The notes under the pieces were generated by a model. That model did not search any database. It saw nothing but the letters and a program-made list of their open reading frames with translations, and was not told the origin of the DNA. The position numbers and the translations under genes are program-made. Source: Owenia fusiformis (taxonomy: Eukaryota; Annelida; Polychaeta; Sabellida; Oweniidae). Taken from it: a stretch of 60,000 nucleotides of DNA. The stretch is taken from assembly GCA_903813345.2 (NCBI GenBank), contig CAIIXF020000009.1, positions 20,983,759 to 21,043,758 of the forward strand. The letters run 5' to 3'. Positions 59,498-60,000 of this stretch are shown here, in pieces. Position 1 is the first letter of the stretch; every line of letters begins with the position of its first letter.

Positions 59498-60000
59498 TGA
59501 CTCACTAGAGGAATTGGTATAAAATTTTCCACTCTTCTCATTAGCAGAATCGCCACATGGAACTCTAGTTTCAAATTCATGTTCATCAAGAGGAAATTGT
59601 TTCTCAGAATCATGATTCCTATGAATATGCCCCTTCCTTGGGCCTACAATTTCCTGTGCAGCATACTGGCTCTCTGAAGCACAAACTTCCTCATGTTTAC
59701 AGTGTATCCCGGCAGGATCTCACTGGTCTCTACCAGCAGGCTGGTGTGTTGGAGTTGTGTAAATTCTGTCTTGTCTCTCCAACTTCCATGGCCTCCTTTC
59801 TGGAGTAGGGAGTTCAGGTGTAAAACAATCTGTGTTCTGTTGAAACTGCCTCATGGGCAAAGGAGGCGACCTTTGTGCTCCCCTTCGAACTCCACTTGGA
59901 GTGACATACATGTCATTATCAATAGCATTCCCTGAATACAAATCACCATTGGACTTGGTCCCTTTACTAGCTGCTTCCGTATTACTCTCTAATCTTTCGA
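59498..60000 (-). pseudogene. Upstream part of the gag frame, one TGA
   Basis: In the same frame as the Gag-protease ORF, the minus strand is open from 59719 down to the ATG at 59497, and open again from 59723 to the window edge. A single TGA at 59722-59720 separates the two. Composition is hydrophilic, rich in Pro, Arg and Gln in the outer part and acidic in the inner part, as in N-terminal Gag regions. Decay, readthrough or a separate upstream ORF are all possible. Confidence 0.55.

Larger units (their letters stand above)
54905..60000 (-). mobile_element. LTR retrotransposon lacking pol, partial
   Basis: A minus-strand Ty3/Gypsy-like element runs off the right edge of the window. Present, 5' to 3' on its own strand: a long gag frame with one in-frame stop, zinc knuckle, aspartic protease, a 397-nt non-coding spacer, polypurine tract and LTR. 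No reverse transcriptase, RNase H or integrase sequence lies between the protease and the LTR, so the copy cannot replicate alone and would need a partner element. Confidence 0.6.

Noticed and set aside
59720-59722. TGA as a selenocysteine codon in Gag.
   Set aside because: No selenocysteine use is known in retrotransposon Gag and no SECIS-like element was sought or seen; readthrough or decay is simpler.

Overview
The window is nuclear DNA of an animal, most likely a marine invertebrate. It is AT-rich and spliced, with long introns full of small inverted-repeat transposons. It carries animal-type genes: a trefoil-containing GH31 alpha-glucosidase, an LST8 TOR-complex subunit and a Methuselah/adhesion-like GPCR with a somatomedin-B domain. 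I cannot fix the phylum; the GPCR architecture and repeat style fit a lophotrochozoan or an invertebrate deuterostome. No RNA genes, CRISPR arrays or prokaryotic features were seen.

Layout. 1-3.7 kb: non-coding DNA with small transposons and a 65-bp tandem array. 3755-14104, minus strand: a complete nine-exon LST8 gene (314 aa), followed downstream by two 125-bp copies of its own last exon. 14.1-16.85 kb: head-to-head intergenic region with two foldback elements. 16853-37881, plus strand: fourteen exons of a lysosomal-type alpha-glucosidase (first 769 residues; the C-terminal beta domain is not found in the window). Intron 8 of that gene is 10.8 kb, splits the catalytic WIDMNEP motif, and holds on the opposite strand an intronless GPCR gene (28361-24729) broken by one in-frame TAA just after TM1.

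38-52 kb: a diverged direct segmental duplication (about 38.1-41.1 kb and 48.3-52.0 kb). It carries the second exon of a small three-CxxC zinc-binding protein in both copies. Copy 2 is interrupted by a 1.4-kb terminal-inverted-repeat element with a perfect 9-bp target duplication, and copy 1 keeps the empty site. 52.2-53.95 kb: about twenty units of an 89-bp satellite. 54.9-60 kb, minus strand: the 3' part of an LTR retrotransposon encoding Gag plus aspartic protease but no reverse transcriptase, ending in a putative 2.5-kb LTR that contains eleven copies of a 90-bp repeat.

The two conserved genes belong to related biology (TORC1 signalling and lysosomal glycogen breakdown), but nothing in the sequence proves co-regulation. 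Most of the rest is a record of DNA-transposon insertion, foldback formation and tandem amplification. Exon boundaries were read by eye from splice consensus and from alignment to the known protein families from memory.
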